NCBI GenBank assembly: GCA_963971225.1
Contig: OZ020267.1
Span: 146,847,427-146,911,426, forward strand
Length of the DNA: 64,000 bases
Origin: Melieria omissa
Lineage: Eukaryota > Arthropoda > Insecta > Diptera > Ulidiidae
Direction: 5' to 3'
A program made the position numbers and the translations under genes. This document shows, piece after piece, positions 1 to 11,700 of the stretch. Positions within the stretch are counted from its first letter, which is position 1. Every line of letters begins with the position of its first letter. The notes under the pieces were generated by a model. That model was not told the DNA's origin and searched no databases. It saw only the letters and a program-made list of their open reading frames with translations.

Positions 1-1850
1 TTGGAGACTCCTTTTCTTAATACTTCAGCGAGGACAGTTTTCTATATAGATTTCATTAGAAGATCATGAAAATCGAGATCAAGTCTCCGAAGGAAGAAAT
101 CAAGAAATCAGTCTGACTTTTGAATTTTTGATGCCCAAATTCTTAGTATTCAAAATCTTGATATTCGAATTCTTGGCAATTAAATTTTTGAAATTTTATT
201 TCACGAAGCTTCTGCTTTTTTAAGCAGAATTTTTTACACGACCACAAAAAAGTAGATCAAGTCTCCGAAGGAAGAACTTGACATCCGAATTCTTGGCAAT
301 TAGATTCTTGAAGATTCTACCTAACGAATCAGCGAGAACAATTTTTAAAGCGGAACTAATTTTTGGATCACGAAAAGGGAGCTTAAGTCTCCAAAAAAAG
401 AACTCAGCTCACTCACTCCGACTTTTGAATTCTTGATAAACAAATCTTTGACATCCACACTTATCACATTCGAATTCTTGGCAATTAAATTTTTGAAAAT
501 CCATTTCACGAAGCTTCAGCGAGAACAGTTATTTAAGCAAAATTCATTGGAAGATCACGAAAAGGGAGATCAAATCTTCGAAGGAAGAACTCAGTTGACT
601 CAGTCTGACTTTTGAATTCTTGAAATTACAATTTTTGATATTTACACTCGTCACAATTATTTCCTTGACACTCAAATTCTTGGCAATTCAATTTTTTTCA
701 AATTACACCCAACAAAGCTCCAGCGAGAATAATTTTTTAAGCAAAATTCAGTGGAAGATCATTAAAAAGGAGATTAAGCCTCCGAAGGAAGAATGCAGTT
801 GACTCAGTCCGACTTTTGAATTCTTGATATTCAAAGTCTTGACGTTTAAATCCTTAACATTCGAATTTTTGGCGATTACATTCTTTAAATTCAATTTTTA
901 TAATATTCATTGGAAGATCACGAAAAGGGAGATCAAGTCTACGAAGAAATAACTCAATCTAAATCAATCTAAATCTAAAGAACTAAAATCTTTGACATTG
1001 ACATTCTTCACATTCGAATTCTTGACAATATTTGAAAATCCATTTTCCGAAGCTTTAGCGAGAATGTTGTTTTTTTAGCAGAATGTATTAGACGAATACG
1101 AAAAGGGGAAACAGGCTCAGTTCGACTAAAATTTTTGGTGTGATATGAAAACTCTTCGTATATGGTAGAATTCTTGGCGATGAAATTCTTGAGATTTCCT
1201 TGGAATCATTAGACCATCATAAGGTAGATCAGGTTTCTGAATTCCTTTAAAGTTCTCAGTCCGACTGTTGAATTCTTAATACTCTAATTGTTGAGAATTA
1301 CATTTTTCAAATTTCATTTCACGAAGCTCGAGCAGTTTTCTAAGCAGAATTCATTAGACGACCACGAAAAGGGAAAGATGACTCAGTCCTACTTTTTAAT
1401 TCTTTATACTCACATTGTTGGTATTAAAAATCTTGACATCAAATTCTTGGTCTTTCTTTTGATGGTAAATAAGGTAAGGAAATGGTAAATAAGGTTTCTG
1501 AATTCTTGCAGAGTGCTCAGTCCGACTTTTGAATGCTTGTTATTCAAATATTTTATAGTAAATTTCTTGATAGTCAAATTCTTGGTATTAAAATTCATCA
1601 CATTAGAATTCTTATCAAATGAATTTTTGAGATTTCCTTTGATGAAGCTTTGAAACTTTGAAGCGAGAACAATTTTCTAAGTTGAATTCATTAGACGACC
1701 ACGAAGAGGTAAATCAGGTTTCTGACTTCTGACTCTGAGTTTTCAGTCCGACTTTTTAATTCTCGATATTCAAATTCTTGAGGATGTTAAGACATCGGGT
1801 CTCAGGACATCAGGTCTCTCAAGAAAGAACTCAGCTCTGTCTTCACAAAT
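1..1850. repeat. degenerate tandem satellite, unit roughly 190 bp
   Basis: A block of related segments returns about nine times: a run containing TTGAATTCTTG, then CACGAAGCTTCAGCGAGAAC, GCAGAATTCATTAGACGACC, ACGAAAAGGGAGATCAAG and CTCCGAAGGAAGAA. The landmark CTCCGAAGGAAGAA (or variants) is seen near 87, 262, 387, 572, 777 and 937, so spacing varies from about 125 to 265 bp through indels. The array is cut by the left window edge. The short open frames inside it (for example 433-615 and 620-802) are repeats of one another and resemble no protein I know. Confidence 0.8.
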
Positions 1851-4800
1851 CATAATTTATGAAGTTGGAGAGTTTGTGTACAAAGCAAAGACGACTGGAG
1901 ACACATGTTTAAACAAATCGAAAGCAATGAACGGATTGTTACTGCTACCTAAGTGAATGGAGCTACATAATTGACTAACTAAGTTTCTGACCCACAATAT
2001 CCGATTACTGAATACTTTCCTTATGGATCTGTGACCTTGATGGGTTTAAGTCAAGTGCCAAAAAATTCCTTTAAACTCTTCTTCATAACAATTTCTTGTC
2101 TCACAACTTTCATGAATTATTGCAATGATTTGCTTTAGATTCAAGGGGTGGTTTTGGGGGTTGAACCCCCCGAAATATTAGGGTCGACTTTAAAACTACA
2201 TACAAATTTAAAGGCATTTACATAAACATTTATGAATATTAGAGAATTACTTTTTGAATCCCCGTCCCCCCTCAAACATTTTTCGGAATCCCCCATCTGG
2301 AGTGTTGTATACAAAAGTGAGTAACTATTCCATTCTTAAATAAACCGACAGCAAGCAGAAAGTTCAGATTAGGTGCAACTATGAGCGGCTCTATCAAAAA
2401 AGCATTGTGTTAGTCCAAAAGTGAAGGGGAAGTAGATAGCTTAACTCTTTGAAACTGAACTTTTTGAACTGTATCGGTCGGGGGGAATGTGCCACGGCTT
2501 CGCTAATCTTTATAAATACTTTTTATTTCCCTTTTAAAATTAAATGTTCTTTGAAGTTAAAGTGAAGTCTGCCAAATATTAAAAAAGTATTCTTAAGTAA
2601 ATCTGAAGTGGCGAGCTTTCATTTTACATACAGTTGACAGCACATTCGCTGCAGCACTCTGACATTGTTGTGGCAACGATATGATTGCAATATTTTGTCT
2701 AATGGCCTTTTAAAGCATAAGTTCAACTTGAAAATAAGATTTTAAAGCATTCCAAAGCTTTTGCAATTATTTCAAAACTTTAAAATGTTCCTCATTGAAA
2801 TGATAATAAATTTGTAAATGCAATTCATGGCGAGTATTTACTTACTTTATCCTGTTGGCATTCATGCTTGGCTCCTCGGCAAATTGTCTTCTTGCAGGTG
2901 CAAATTTATTGTGCTCTTCAATTTCTGTCGTCTGTCTGCATTCTGTAGCCAGCAAGTGGCATTTGAACAAAACATTGTTGAACTGGGCGAAGAGCGAAAG
3001 TGAAACGAGAGAGAGAGAGTGATACAAAAAAAATAATCGAGGCGCTTTTACATTAATTACAAAAATTTCAACCAAAGACAAAAGTAATTTTCTTCTTACG
3101 TTGGTATTTGTCCATAGATAGGAAGTTACGTTTAAGACATTGAAGGCATTTGAGGCGGTCAATACATCCTTCTTGTCTGTTATTTATAAAGGAAAATAAT
3201 TATAGTAATGATTACAAAATATGACCTAATAAAATAATAAAATTTTCATTACGAAATTTTTCATAATTTGTATAAAATTTATAGTTAATTTTAAATTCAG
3301 ATCATCTACGCCCATGTCAGCTCGTTCCAGCCGCAGCAGGCAAGCAGTCAGTGTTGTCATTAAAATGCAATTGCAAAGCGAGAAAAGTGTACACACTGGC
3401 CGACGCTTAGGCGCACAATGTTGTAGCCCAGTGGTCAAGAGTGTGCGGGTGCGATAATGAAAGCAGCAGCCGAAGCCGGAGCAGGAGCAGGTGGCTGCTG
3501 AGCGCTTCACTTGCGGTGAGTGCGTTGATTGCTGTGGGAGGCTTGCAGCCGTTGATTGTTTTTTGTTGGTTTGGGGTTTCGTGGGTGTGGGTTCTTCAAA
3601 GCGATTAGCGATTATATGAGCTTAAAGAAAATGGAAACAAAAACCGAAATAAAAACAAAGACAATTTCATGGAATTTGTTGCAGGTTGCAAGTGAAAATT
3701 GAAATTTGAATTAAATGAACTTTAGTTGCAAGGAATTTTAATGTATTTGCTATAATTGAAAATCAACATTTAAAGTAATTTTAAAGCCATTTCTAACAAT
3801 AATAGACGATAATTGTTGTTTTTATAAGTTAATATGAATACAAAGGATTATATAAACCATTATTTTGCATCATAACTTGCAAATTAATGGGCATTTCTAA
3901 TTACAAAAACAACAAAATGACATAAGAACAACAATAGTAACGAGTTTAAGTAAACATTAATGGCATTTATAGCCGAGTGAAACAAGTCGAAATGCGTTCA
4001 AAATTTCAAATATCTAAATGGAGCAACATTGATGCCAGCAGCAGCATTAACAACAACAACAATAAGTCCTATTTATTCAGTACACAATTGCAGTGCACAT
4101 GCCACAGGCGCATCCTGCAGCAGCACTTAATTCTTTCATGTGTTTGTGTATGTGTCTGTGTGTGTGTTGCTTACATATTCTGTGTTGTTGCACTCGCTTC
4201 GGTTGCTGTGGGCGAGTTGTTGCTGCGGTCTGTGGTAGCTGTAGCCAACACTGCCATTTATGTCGATCTTAGGGGCATTTTCCAATATTTGTTGTTGTTC
4301 TTGTTGTTGTAAGCCGTGTAAGCAAACATTGTTACTTGCGCGGCGCATAGTCAGTCACCCTTCGAATTGCTGGTGGGCCAAACTTGCTGCAGGCAAAGCT
4401 GTATGTTGCACACCAAAAATATTGCCAGGAGCGTCTGTCCGTCTGTCTGTCACATGTCATGTTGCTCGAATTTTTTCACATGAAGCGTGTTATTGCGCAT
4501 CGCATTGTTGCTATTTTTTATTTAAATCTTTTTCAGCATTTTTATGCAACTGAACCCTTTTGACCTTTTCAGTGAGTGTGGCAACTTTTTCAAATTGTAA
4601 TCTCAAATTTAAATTCCACTTAACAACAACAAGTTGCATAGATTCTCTTAAAATTCCCAGCACGCTTCAGATTCTGCTTTCTGACATATGCCTGCTTGTC
4701 GTTGTTGTAATTATACTTGTTGCTATTGCTATGTATTGCTTTTATTATTGTTGTTGTTGTAGTAGTTGTTGTTGTTGCTGTTATCGTTCAATTGCTTATG

Positions 4801-6028
4801 CAAAATTAGTGCACTGCACGCAAATTTATGCAAATCCAATAAAACGTCGCTCCTCCAGCAGCAAAATGTGCTGCTGTGCGCAACACTGTGGCAACACTGC
4901 GGCAGCAGCGGTGACAGCTATGATGGCAACAGCAGCCGCAGCAGCAGGAGCAGCGCCTTGGCAGCCATTAAGTAAGCTAAATCGAATCGAAGGCAGAGCA
5001 AGCTTGATCCTTGACGTAGCCTCGACTGCAGTCAGTGGTGGGAGTTGTGGGTAGAAATGAATGGAAAGAAGTGAGAAGAGTGCAGTGTAGCGCGTTGTGG
5101 CAGTGCAATTAAAAGTGCAGTTGCTGCTCCAAGTCAACGACAAGCAGGCGCGTGCTTTTGGTGGGGAAAGAATTGGAAGAGAGTGGAGAAAACATGAACT
5201 ACACGTAGGATTGTTTATAATAAAGTTTAGTGCATCATTTTAGAATTCCTACCCGAACATTGTCAGACAAAAGAAAATCCTTCTTGCTCCCTGCAAAAAG
5301 CTTCAGCATTTGGTAAATTTTTGGCTGTATGAGTTGGGCTACCATGTGCACAAACACGTAATGAAGCCGCCGTCACCTCAACCTAACCTCACTAACCTAA
5401 CCTAAACTAAGCCAACGCAACTGAGGTGACCATGCTGTGGCAATCGATACACTAATTGCATTGCTTTGGCAGCCAACATTAGAGCAAAGACGATTTGTGC
5501 TACAAAGGACGAAGCAGCAGCAACGGCAGCTGCAGTGGTTAAAAGCGTAGCAGATGCAAGCAGCACAGCACAGTCTGCTGGCTCACGTCCAAAAATTTTA
5601 TACTACTCTGTAAGCCAACGATGCTAAATTACTTTGGCACTAATTGATGCAACGGCTGTGTATAAAATGTAAGCAATATTGCAATATTGAGTACGATTTA
5701 TTTTCTGCATGAATTACTTAGGAGGAGAAAATTAATTCAAATGAACTCACCGCAACACAAGAAATCAGTAGAAGGAATTTAAAGTTTGTGGCTTTTGTGA
5801 ATAGCAAAAATTTGTCACTTTTTTAACCTATAAGAGACTTTTTAAGGACAAATGAAGAAAGAAAGCGTGTTTGATTGTGTAGGTTAATTTAATAAAAGAC
5901 CACAAATTGATTTAAAGATAAGAAGCATATTTGTTGAGCGATTGGTGATATTTTTATTGCATTGTAAAGTGGCCATCTTTCGATTAAGTATGAAATGATT
6001 TATAGACAAATGATCACTGTGGCTATGA
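1851..6028. other. gene-free non-coding stretch
   Basis: No open frame here resembles a known protein. Visible content is simple sequence: a TG-rich run at about 4137-4170, GTTGTTGTT runs near 4285-4310 and 4745-4780, a GCAGCA-rich stretch near 4880-4960 that opens frames on both strands, and CCTAA-type repeats at about 5375-5405. AT-rich elsewhere. It could be intergenic or intronic. Confidence 0.6.
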
Positions 6029-6031
6029 TTA

Positions 6032-7005
6032 CACCGTGCGAAAGCATTTTTTACACCGGAAAAATTCCATATGGGAGTGAAACTGGAGACCAAACATAGA
6101 AATACTGCGTAATCAGTTTTTAATTTTTACATGCGTTGCCCTTTTAAAAGGACTTCAAAATTTTGAAGGGGAAAAAACTATAAAAAAATAAAACAAAAAT
6201 ACTTAACCTCGTTAGAATATCTATTTTTCTATCTATTTTTTAATCTATTTGTAAAAAAAGGATATGATAAGGACATTTGAAAATTTTAATCCTTTATATC
6301 CTTGGAAATTTATATAGGTTTTTCTTGAAAAGTAAGTATGTTAAAACCCAAAATCTTCTTGGTTACACTGCACAACACCAAAAAAATAACAAGGTTCTGA
6401 TTCGGATTTTGGTAGAGGGGACCAAAAAAAATATACGTGTATCGGCGTTTTGAAAGTTTACGTCTGAATTTTTTTTAGGGGGGTCAAAGTTTTCCCTTTT
6501 TGCGCATTCTTATGGTGATTCGGCATACGAAAACCATGTTACCTCACATTTTAGGTTTATGATGTGTTCGGCAACTTGGTGTGAAATTCTACGAAGAAAA
6601 TTTTTGTGGAGCATTTTAACCCTGTAGCTCCTATTTGTATGGGTCAATTTGACCCTTTCTTTCTATAATGCCAAAAATGTCCTGTAAAACAGGACTTTTT
6701 CAGGAAAAAATGTACTACGAAAATATTCGCCATAAAATTCTACTATAGGTCTCTGAATACATAAAAGCTCAGAAATTAACTTGAACGCCAGAATTAAGCC
6801 AAAACTGAAAATGTGTTTGTGTTTATTTCCTACTTATTCAAAATTGGTTGTCAGAACGTTGTTATTTTAAAAAAGGTTGATTTTGTTGTGCAGTGTTATG
6901 TGTAAAAATTTCATTACTCTATCTTTATTGGTTCGAAAGTTATAAAAAAGGCGGGAGCTGCAGTTCTAATGAAGTATAAAAATTCTAATTTATTTATTTA
7001 CCCAA
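6032..7005 (-). mobile_element. CACCG-ended DNA transposon, non-autonomous, copy A1, split by B1
   Basis: The left end reads CACCGTGCGAAAGC after a TTA. The body is the reverse complement of the element at 10229-10708: shared pieces include TCCTTTTAAAAGGAC, AAAGTAAGTATGTTAAAACC and TTGGTTCGAAAGTTAT. It is interrupted at 6366-6895 by element B1, after which the homology to 10260-10370 resumes. The far terminus is not recognisable, so the right limit is approximate and the copy looks truncated. No transposase is encoded. Confidence 0.75.
6366..6895. mobile_element. CACTG-ended DNA transposon, non-autonomous, copy B1, nested in A1
   Basis: The ends are inverted repeats: CACTGCACAACA at the left and TGTTGTGCAGTG at the right. 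It is flanked by the direct repeat TTA (6363-6365 and 6896-6898), and removing it plus one TTA restores the continuity of A1. Terminal CACTG with a 3 bp target repeat resembles the CMC (CACTA/EnSpm) group; that placement is inference. The body matches B2 and B3 (TGGTAGAGGG, GTATCGGCGTTTTGAAAG, TATGGGTCAATTTGACCC). Confidence 0.8.
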
Positions 7006-7310
7006 TTTTTACCCATTTTAGTAAATATCAGTAAAGCGAGAATATGTTTTTAATTTTTGTTGCACGATGTTGTAGGCCTTTGTTCTGTTTGGATTTTCGC
7101 GAATACTTTGACAGGGATATGGGATGTGGTTTTGTCTCAGGATGGGGCTGAACTCAGGTATAGTTAGTGGTTTATTCGGATAGACCAGAGATTTCAAAAT
7201 TTGATCTCGGTGGTCAGTAAACATCGAAATCTGGAAATTGCTCCAATAAATCAAATCATTTCAAAAATAATAACGCGTTTTTTCATTCTGTAGCGTTTCA
7301 TTTTTAATAA
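7006..7310. other. spacer between elements A1 and B2
   Basis: AT-rich sequence between two transposon copies. A 78-codon minus-strand frame at 7018-7254 shows no recognisable motif; nothing else is seen. Confidence 0.45.
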
Positions 7311-8056
7311 CACTGTGCAACAACAAAATATATAAGTAACAATGTTTTGACAACAGAATCTGGTAGAGGGAGCCAATAAAAATTTACTTGTATCGGCGTT
7401 TTAAAACTTTCTCAATTTGTTTTTAAGGGGGTAAAAATTTTTATGGCACATTTATGACACATTTTTATTGGCATATTTTTATTATGAATCGGTATATGTA
7501 AACCAGCCGCCGTGGCTCAGTTGGTTAGTGCGCGGTCCAACGAGTCGCATGCAGAGCGACGCAAGTTCGAATTCTGCATGTAGTAACACCTAAAAAAAAA
7601 TAACGGGAAACTCGTTTTCTCTTTCGGTGGCTGTTCTCTTAGCTGGAAATGGCAAACCTCTGAGAGTAAAAATTGCCTATGAAAAAGCTCCCAACCTGCC
7701 GTTCGGAACCGGCATAAAACTGTAGGTCCCTTCCACCCGCGTACAAAATTCACACGCACAACACGGGTGGCTGCGGGTAGCTAGGCCTTAGTCTCGAAAT
7801 CGGGCTGTCGTGCCAATCAATTATTTATTATTAATTATTATTATATGTAAACCATGGAACCTTACGTTTTAGATATATAATGTGTTCATCAATTTTTTGC
7901 CAAATACTACGGGGAACATTTTTGTGAAACACTTTAACCCTCTAGCTCCTATTTTTATGGGTCAATTTGACCCTGTTTTCCTAAAGTGCCAAAAAATGTG
8001 CTTTGAAACGAGACTTTCTTCCGTTTTTTCTTTCTGGAGCATTCCAAATTGAATTA
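7311..8056. mobile_element. CACTG-ended DNA transposon, copy B2, split by a SINE and cut by B3
   Basis: It starts CACTGTGCAACAACAAAA and follows B1 and B3 closely through TGGTAGAGGGAGCC and GTATCGGCGTTTT. It is broken at 7506-7841 by a tRNA-type SINE and resumes with AAACCATGGAACCTTACG. Its distal part breaks off at the start of copy B3 at 8057, so B3 probably inserted into or replaced its 3' half. No coding capacity. Confidence 0.72.
7506..7841 (+). mobile_element. tRNA-derived SINE, family 1
   Basis: A 336 bp insertion flanked by a 13 bp direct repeat, TATATGTAAACCA, at 7493-7505 and 7842-7854. The head holds an RNA polymerase III promoter: A box TGGCTCAGTTGG at 7513-7524 and B box AGTTCGAATTC at 7564-7574. 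The 3' tail is an AT-rich TTATTATTA run. A second copy on the minus strand lies at about 32345-32632, sharing the 3' stretch TAGGCCTTAGTCTCG and CGGGCTGTCGTGCCA. A tRNA-type head plus target-site duplication is diagnostic of a SINE mobilised by a non-LTR retrotransposon. Confidence 0.9.
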
Positions 8057-8590
8057 CACTGTGCAACAAAAAAATATAAACAACAAGGTTCTGACAACAG
8101 AATCTGGTAGAGGGAGCAAAACAAAAATAAAAAATATACGTGTATCGGTGTTTTGAAAGTTTACGTCTGAATTTTTTTAGGGGTAAAATTTTCTCCCCTT
8201 TTGCAAATTTTTATTATGAATCGGCATATGTAAACCATGTAACCTTACATTTTAGATATATGATGTGTTCAGTAATTTTGTGTCAAATACTACGGGGAAC
8301 ATTTTTCCCTTTTCCCTTCTAGCTCCTGTTTTTATGGGTAAATTTGTCCCTTTTTCCTAAAGTGCCAAAAAATGTCCTTTGAAACAAGTCTTTTAGGAAA
8401 AAAATGTACCATGAAAATATTTGCCATACAATTCTACTATAGGTCTCTGAATACATCAAAGCTCAAACTTTAACTTAAATGTGAGAACTAAGTAAAAACT
8501 GAAGGAGTGTATGTGTGGTTTATACATAACAGCAAATGTTCATTACTAAAATATAAATGGTTTATACATAACAGCAAATGTTCAAAAAAT
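8057..8590. mobile_element. CACTG-ended DNA transposon, copy B3, right end lost
   Basis: It begins CACTGTGCAACAAAAAAA after TTA and is colinear with B1 (TCTGGTAGAGGGAGC, ACTATAGGTCTCTGAATAC). No matching right terminus was found. Near its end a 27 bp sequence, starting TGGTTTATACATAACAGC, occurs twice without change (8516-8542 and 8558-8584). Confidence 0.7.
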
Positions 8591-10185
8591 ATGGACTTAG
8601 AGTACTAAAAGGGACTAAAAATTTTCTAATATCAATCTATCTTTCACTCTATCAAAAATTTAAAAAAAATTGGTTAACAAACTGAGATGATTTGATTATT
8701 TTGTTTTATTGAGTTGAATTTCTATAGAACATTAAGCTTTGAAATTACTCTCAGAGGTTTGGTCAGCAACTTGTTGGCCTTCTTGTATGAATATTTGACC
8801 TTAGCTTGGCTGATATACCAACACACGTCACTTTGTGTAGCTAAATTGACTAACACTAAAATATATGTAAATGAAACATTCCAGTACTCTGCCTGACCAA
8901 ATAAGGTCCTGTGTTAGGTCCTTAAAGTCCTTGCAATGACACATTTGTGTTATTTATAGCGTAAACGTTGTACAATGAAACAATGGCGTGACCAATTTTT
9001 GAAAATAAGCAAACACACTGAACACAATGGCGAAACATTTACGTTGTCACGCGGCTGCAGTAAAAACATTGGAATAGCGAAAGGATTAAAATGGAGCAAC
9101 GGATATACGAGAAAATGTTTGCTTAATCCCAGCTGTGTGTGTGTGTGAGCATGTATGCGTATAACAAATGCAATACAACTAACGAAATTGTGGCAACAAC
9201 TGGTGCAGTGCAATTTCTGTTGCAAGCAACAAACAACCAACTCCATCATGTATTAAAATAATGAAGCATTTAAGGCTGTCGGCGTTGAGTGCCAACGGAA
9301 ATTGATTCATTTATATATGGGTTGCAGTGTTCTTGCAACAACAACAACAACAAACAGATAGCGGCAAGACGCGCACTCTGCGCATTATGTAAATGATTTA
9401 CGAGTGGGGCGGCAACAGCGTTGCTCTCTCAGTCGGTCTGTCTGTTTTTCCCGCCAACTGGTTGGGAAAATGCAAAACGTTCCTTGGGGATTAATTTCGA
9501 ATTCATCATTTGATTACTGTGCCACGCTGCAGCTTGCGGCGTACATCGCGTTTACTGCAGGCGCCGCCTTAACCCTTGCACGCGCACCCATTCACTGCAG
9601 CGCCGCACTTTAGGGGATGCACAAAGTTTGGCACACTTGCCATGTTGCGTTGTTTTAAACACTCAACTGATTGTTTTTCTAGTTCAAATCTTTCGCGATT
9701 TGTCTGCCATTCGGTTTGTGTTTGCTTTTGAGTTTAGTTTTCGGTTGCAATGTGAAAAAACTTTATGGCATTCGCCTTCATTAGAAATGCAAATTTTCGT
9801 AACCTTTTTCGATAACACAATGTGGCACATTGTGTCAACATTGACATTTGTGTGTGTTTGTGCACTTAAAATTTGTTTTTGGTTTTTAAGTAGAAAAAAA
9901 AGCAAAACGATTTTGAGAGATTTAACCCGCATTTGTGAGTAGATTTGATTTGGTTTTAACAATTCTAATGTATTAAAAAAAAACAAAAAATAGTACAGCA
10001 ACAAATATGTATATGAAACGGTTTGTTTGTATTAAATTTGGTTAAATTATTCATGAGAATTTTCTCACTATTGTTAGAACGAAAGTGTTGAGTCTGAGCG
10101 GTTGGTTTATAAAGTTTTGATGTGAAGAAAGGGTTTTGAAGTGCTGAGAGCAGATATTTCTCTCTCTCTCTCTTCCTAATGAAAT
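8591..10185. other. gene-free non-coding stretch
   Basis: No recognisable protein-coding frame. A TG run lies near 9135-9155 and a CAA run near 9340-9355. Open frames around 9404-9942 and on the other strand have no family-like motifs. Confidence 0.55.
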
Positions 10186-10228
10186 TTCCTTAATGAATCC
10201 CTCTAGTAATAGTCAAAATCATTGAATA

Positions 10229-10708
10229 CACCGTGCGACAAAAATTTTCTTTTTATTATTCAAATAAATTAGAATTTTTGTACTTCATTACAATTACAGC
10301 CTCCGCCTTGTTTTTAATAACTTTCGAACCAAAAAAGTTGGAGTAATGAAATTTTGACACGTGATCAAGGAGATTTTGGGTTTTAACATACTTACTTTTC
10401 AAAAAAATTCTATATAAATTTTTAAGGATATAAAGGTTTAAAATTTTCAGAGGACCTTTTTCATATCCTTTTTTTACAAATTGATAAAAAATCAATTTAT
10501 TTGAATTTTCATTCACTCTTTCATTTGATATACATATCGCCATATTTTTCATATTTTTATTTTTTTTCTCCTTCAAAATTTTGAAGTCCTTTTAAAAGGA
10601 CAAAGGATGTAGAAATGAAAAACTGTGTACACAGTGCTATTATGTTTGGTCTCTGTTTTTCACGCTCATATGGATTTTTTCCAGTGTGAAAAATGATGTC
10701 ACACGGTG
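10229..10708. mobile_element. CACCG-ended DNA transposon, copy A2, both ends intact
   Basis: A 480 bp element with inverted termini CACCGTGCGACA and TGTCACACGGTG, flanked by the direct repeat ATA (10226-10228 and 10709-10711). It is the best-preserved copy of family A. A 106-codon minus-strand frame at 10256-10576 is low-complexity and lysine/asparagine rich, unlike a transposase. The termini resemble family B (CACTGTGCAACA), suggesting a shared CACTA-like ancestor. Confidence 0.85.
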
Positions 10709-10961
10709 ATACAACTACCACAAAATAATTTCTTCAAAAAAAGTGTTGACATTTTAAGAAAATTTTTGAAAACTTCATCTGAATGTGAGCTCATTACACC
10801 AATGCACATTACTCCCGTTAGTTATTTTTTTGCTGGCCGAAGTGTTAATAGAAAAGTTGCATACATAGTTGTGTACCATTATATCCTTTTGGTCCTTGGC
10901 GTAACGAAAATTTCTTAATGAATACCTCTAGTAAAGATCAAAATCATTTAATACAACTATA

Positions 10962-11563
10962 GGGTGTTTTTTTTAGAGGTATAGAACTTCGAATTGAAAT
11001 AAAACACAAGAAAATCGTTTTAATGTCCATCAATTTGGCTTTATTGGAAGGATAATTTTATGCCATTAACGTTTAAATATGATTTCGGGCATGTGGCCGC
11101 CGCGGCTGGCTCGAATAAAGCCAATTCTACAGGTCCAATTTTCAAGTTGATGGACAAAGCTCCAATTGCTGTGCACGGTGGCGAATCGATTCATTCGGGT
11201 CCTCTTCAACATTTTGCTCTACAGCGGCAATTGTTTCTTCGGTGCGCACTGTTCGACGTCTCTGCGGATGCGTATTATCACATAGAGTAAACGTAGTGCG
11301 AAAACGACCCATGGTTAACCGAGTTAATTGCTCTGATGGACGATGGACGTCCATAAAATGGACGGAGCTTGCGGTAAACTTCGCGAACTGAACCATTATT
11401 TTCGAAATAAATTTGCACGATTTGCAAGCGTTGTTCTTTTGTCAACCTGTTCATGATGAAATGGCAAACCAAACTGAACATAAATGACATTTGAGTTGCC
11501 AGATTTGACCACAAAATGCCAGTTTTATCTCTATTCGAAAAACAAACCTCAAAAAAAACACCC
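10962..11563 (-). mobile_element. Tc1/mariner-superfamily element, internally deleted
   Basis: The ends are inverted repeats of GGGTGTTTTTTTT(A)GAGGT, flanked by TATA on both sides (TA target duplication). At 602 bp it is far below the usual 1.3-1.9 kb. It holds only the N-terminal helix-turn-helix part and a short C-terminal remnant of a minus-strand transposase. Confidence 0.88.
11142..11514 (-). pseudogene. broken transposase N-terminus (Tc1/mariner superfamily)
   Basis: The minus strand reads MNRLTKEQRLQIVQIYFENN and then a break. A second frame continues RRRTVRTEETIAAVEQ and ESIRHRAQQLELCPST. This is the DNA-binding helix-turn-helix pattern of mariner-like transposases often annotated as DUF4817. 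The frame changes once, near 11340. Further downstream on the minus strand, SRGGHMPEIIFK recalls the family C-terminus, so the region with the catalytic acidic residues has been deleted. Not functional. Confidence 0.8.
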
Positions 11564-11700
11564 TATACAACAACAAAATTCGCTCAAGTAAAATGTTGTT
11601 GAAATTTTAAGGTGAGGTGCAAAAACTCCATCTGAACGTGAGCTCATTTCATTTCATTACACCCGTTGGTCCTTTTTTCTACTGGCTGAGTGACAGTCCT

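Larger units (their letters stand above)
10186..11700. repeat. duplicated host segment, each copy carrying its own insertion
   Basis: Segment 10186-10228 plus 10709-10850 matches 10911-10961 plus 11564-11700. Shared landmarks are CTTAATGAAT-CCTCTAGTAA, TCAAAATCATT, CTTCATCTGAATGTGAGCTC (CTCCATCTGAACGTGAGCTC in the other copy) and a CCCGTT-GT stretch. The first copy is split by the CACCG element at 10229, the second by the mariner-like element at 10962. Confidence 0.7.

Noticed and set aside
10256..10576. 106-codon minus-strand frame in element A2 as a possible transposase
   Set aside because: Lys/Asn-rich, low complexity, interrupted in copies A1 and A3, and without catalytic or zinc-binding motifs.
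11060..11290. 76-codon plus-strand frame
   Set aside because: It lies antisense to the broken mariner-like transposase inside the element at 10962-11563.
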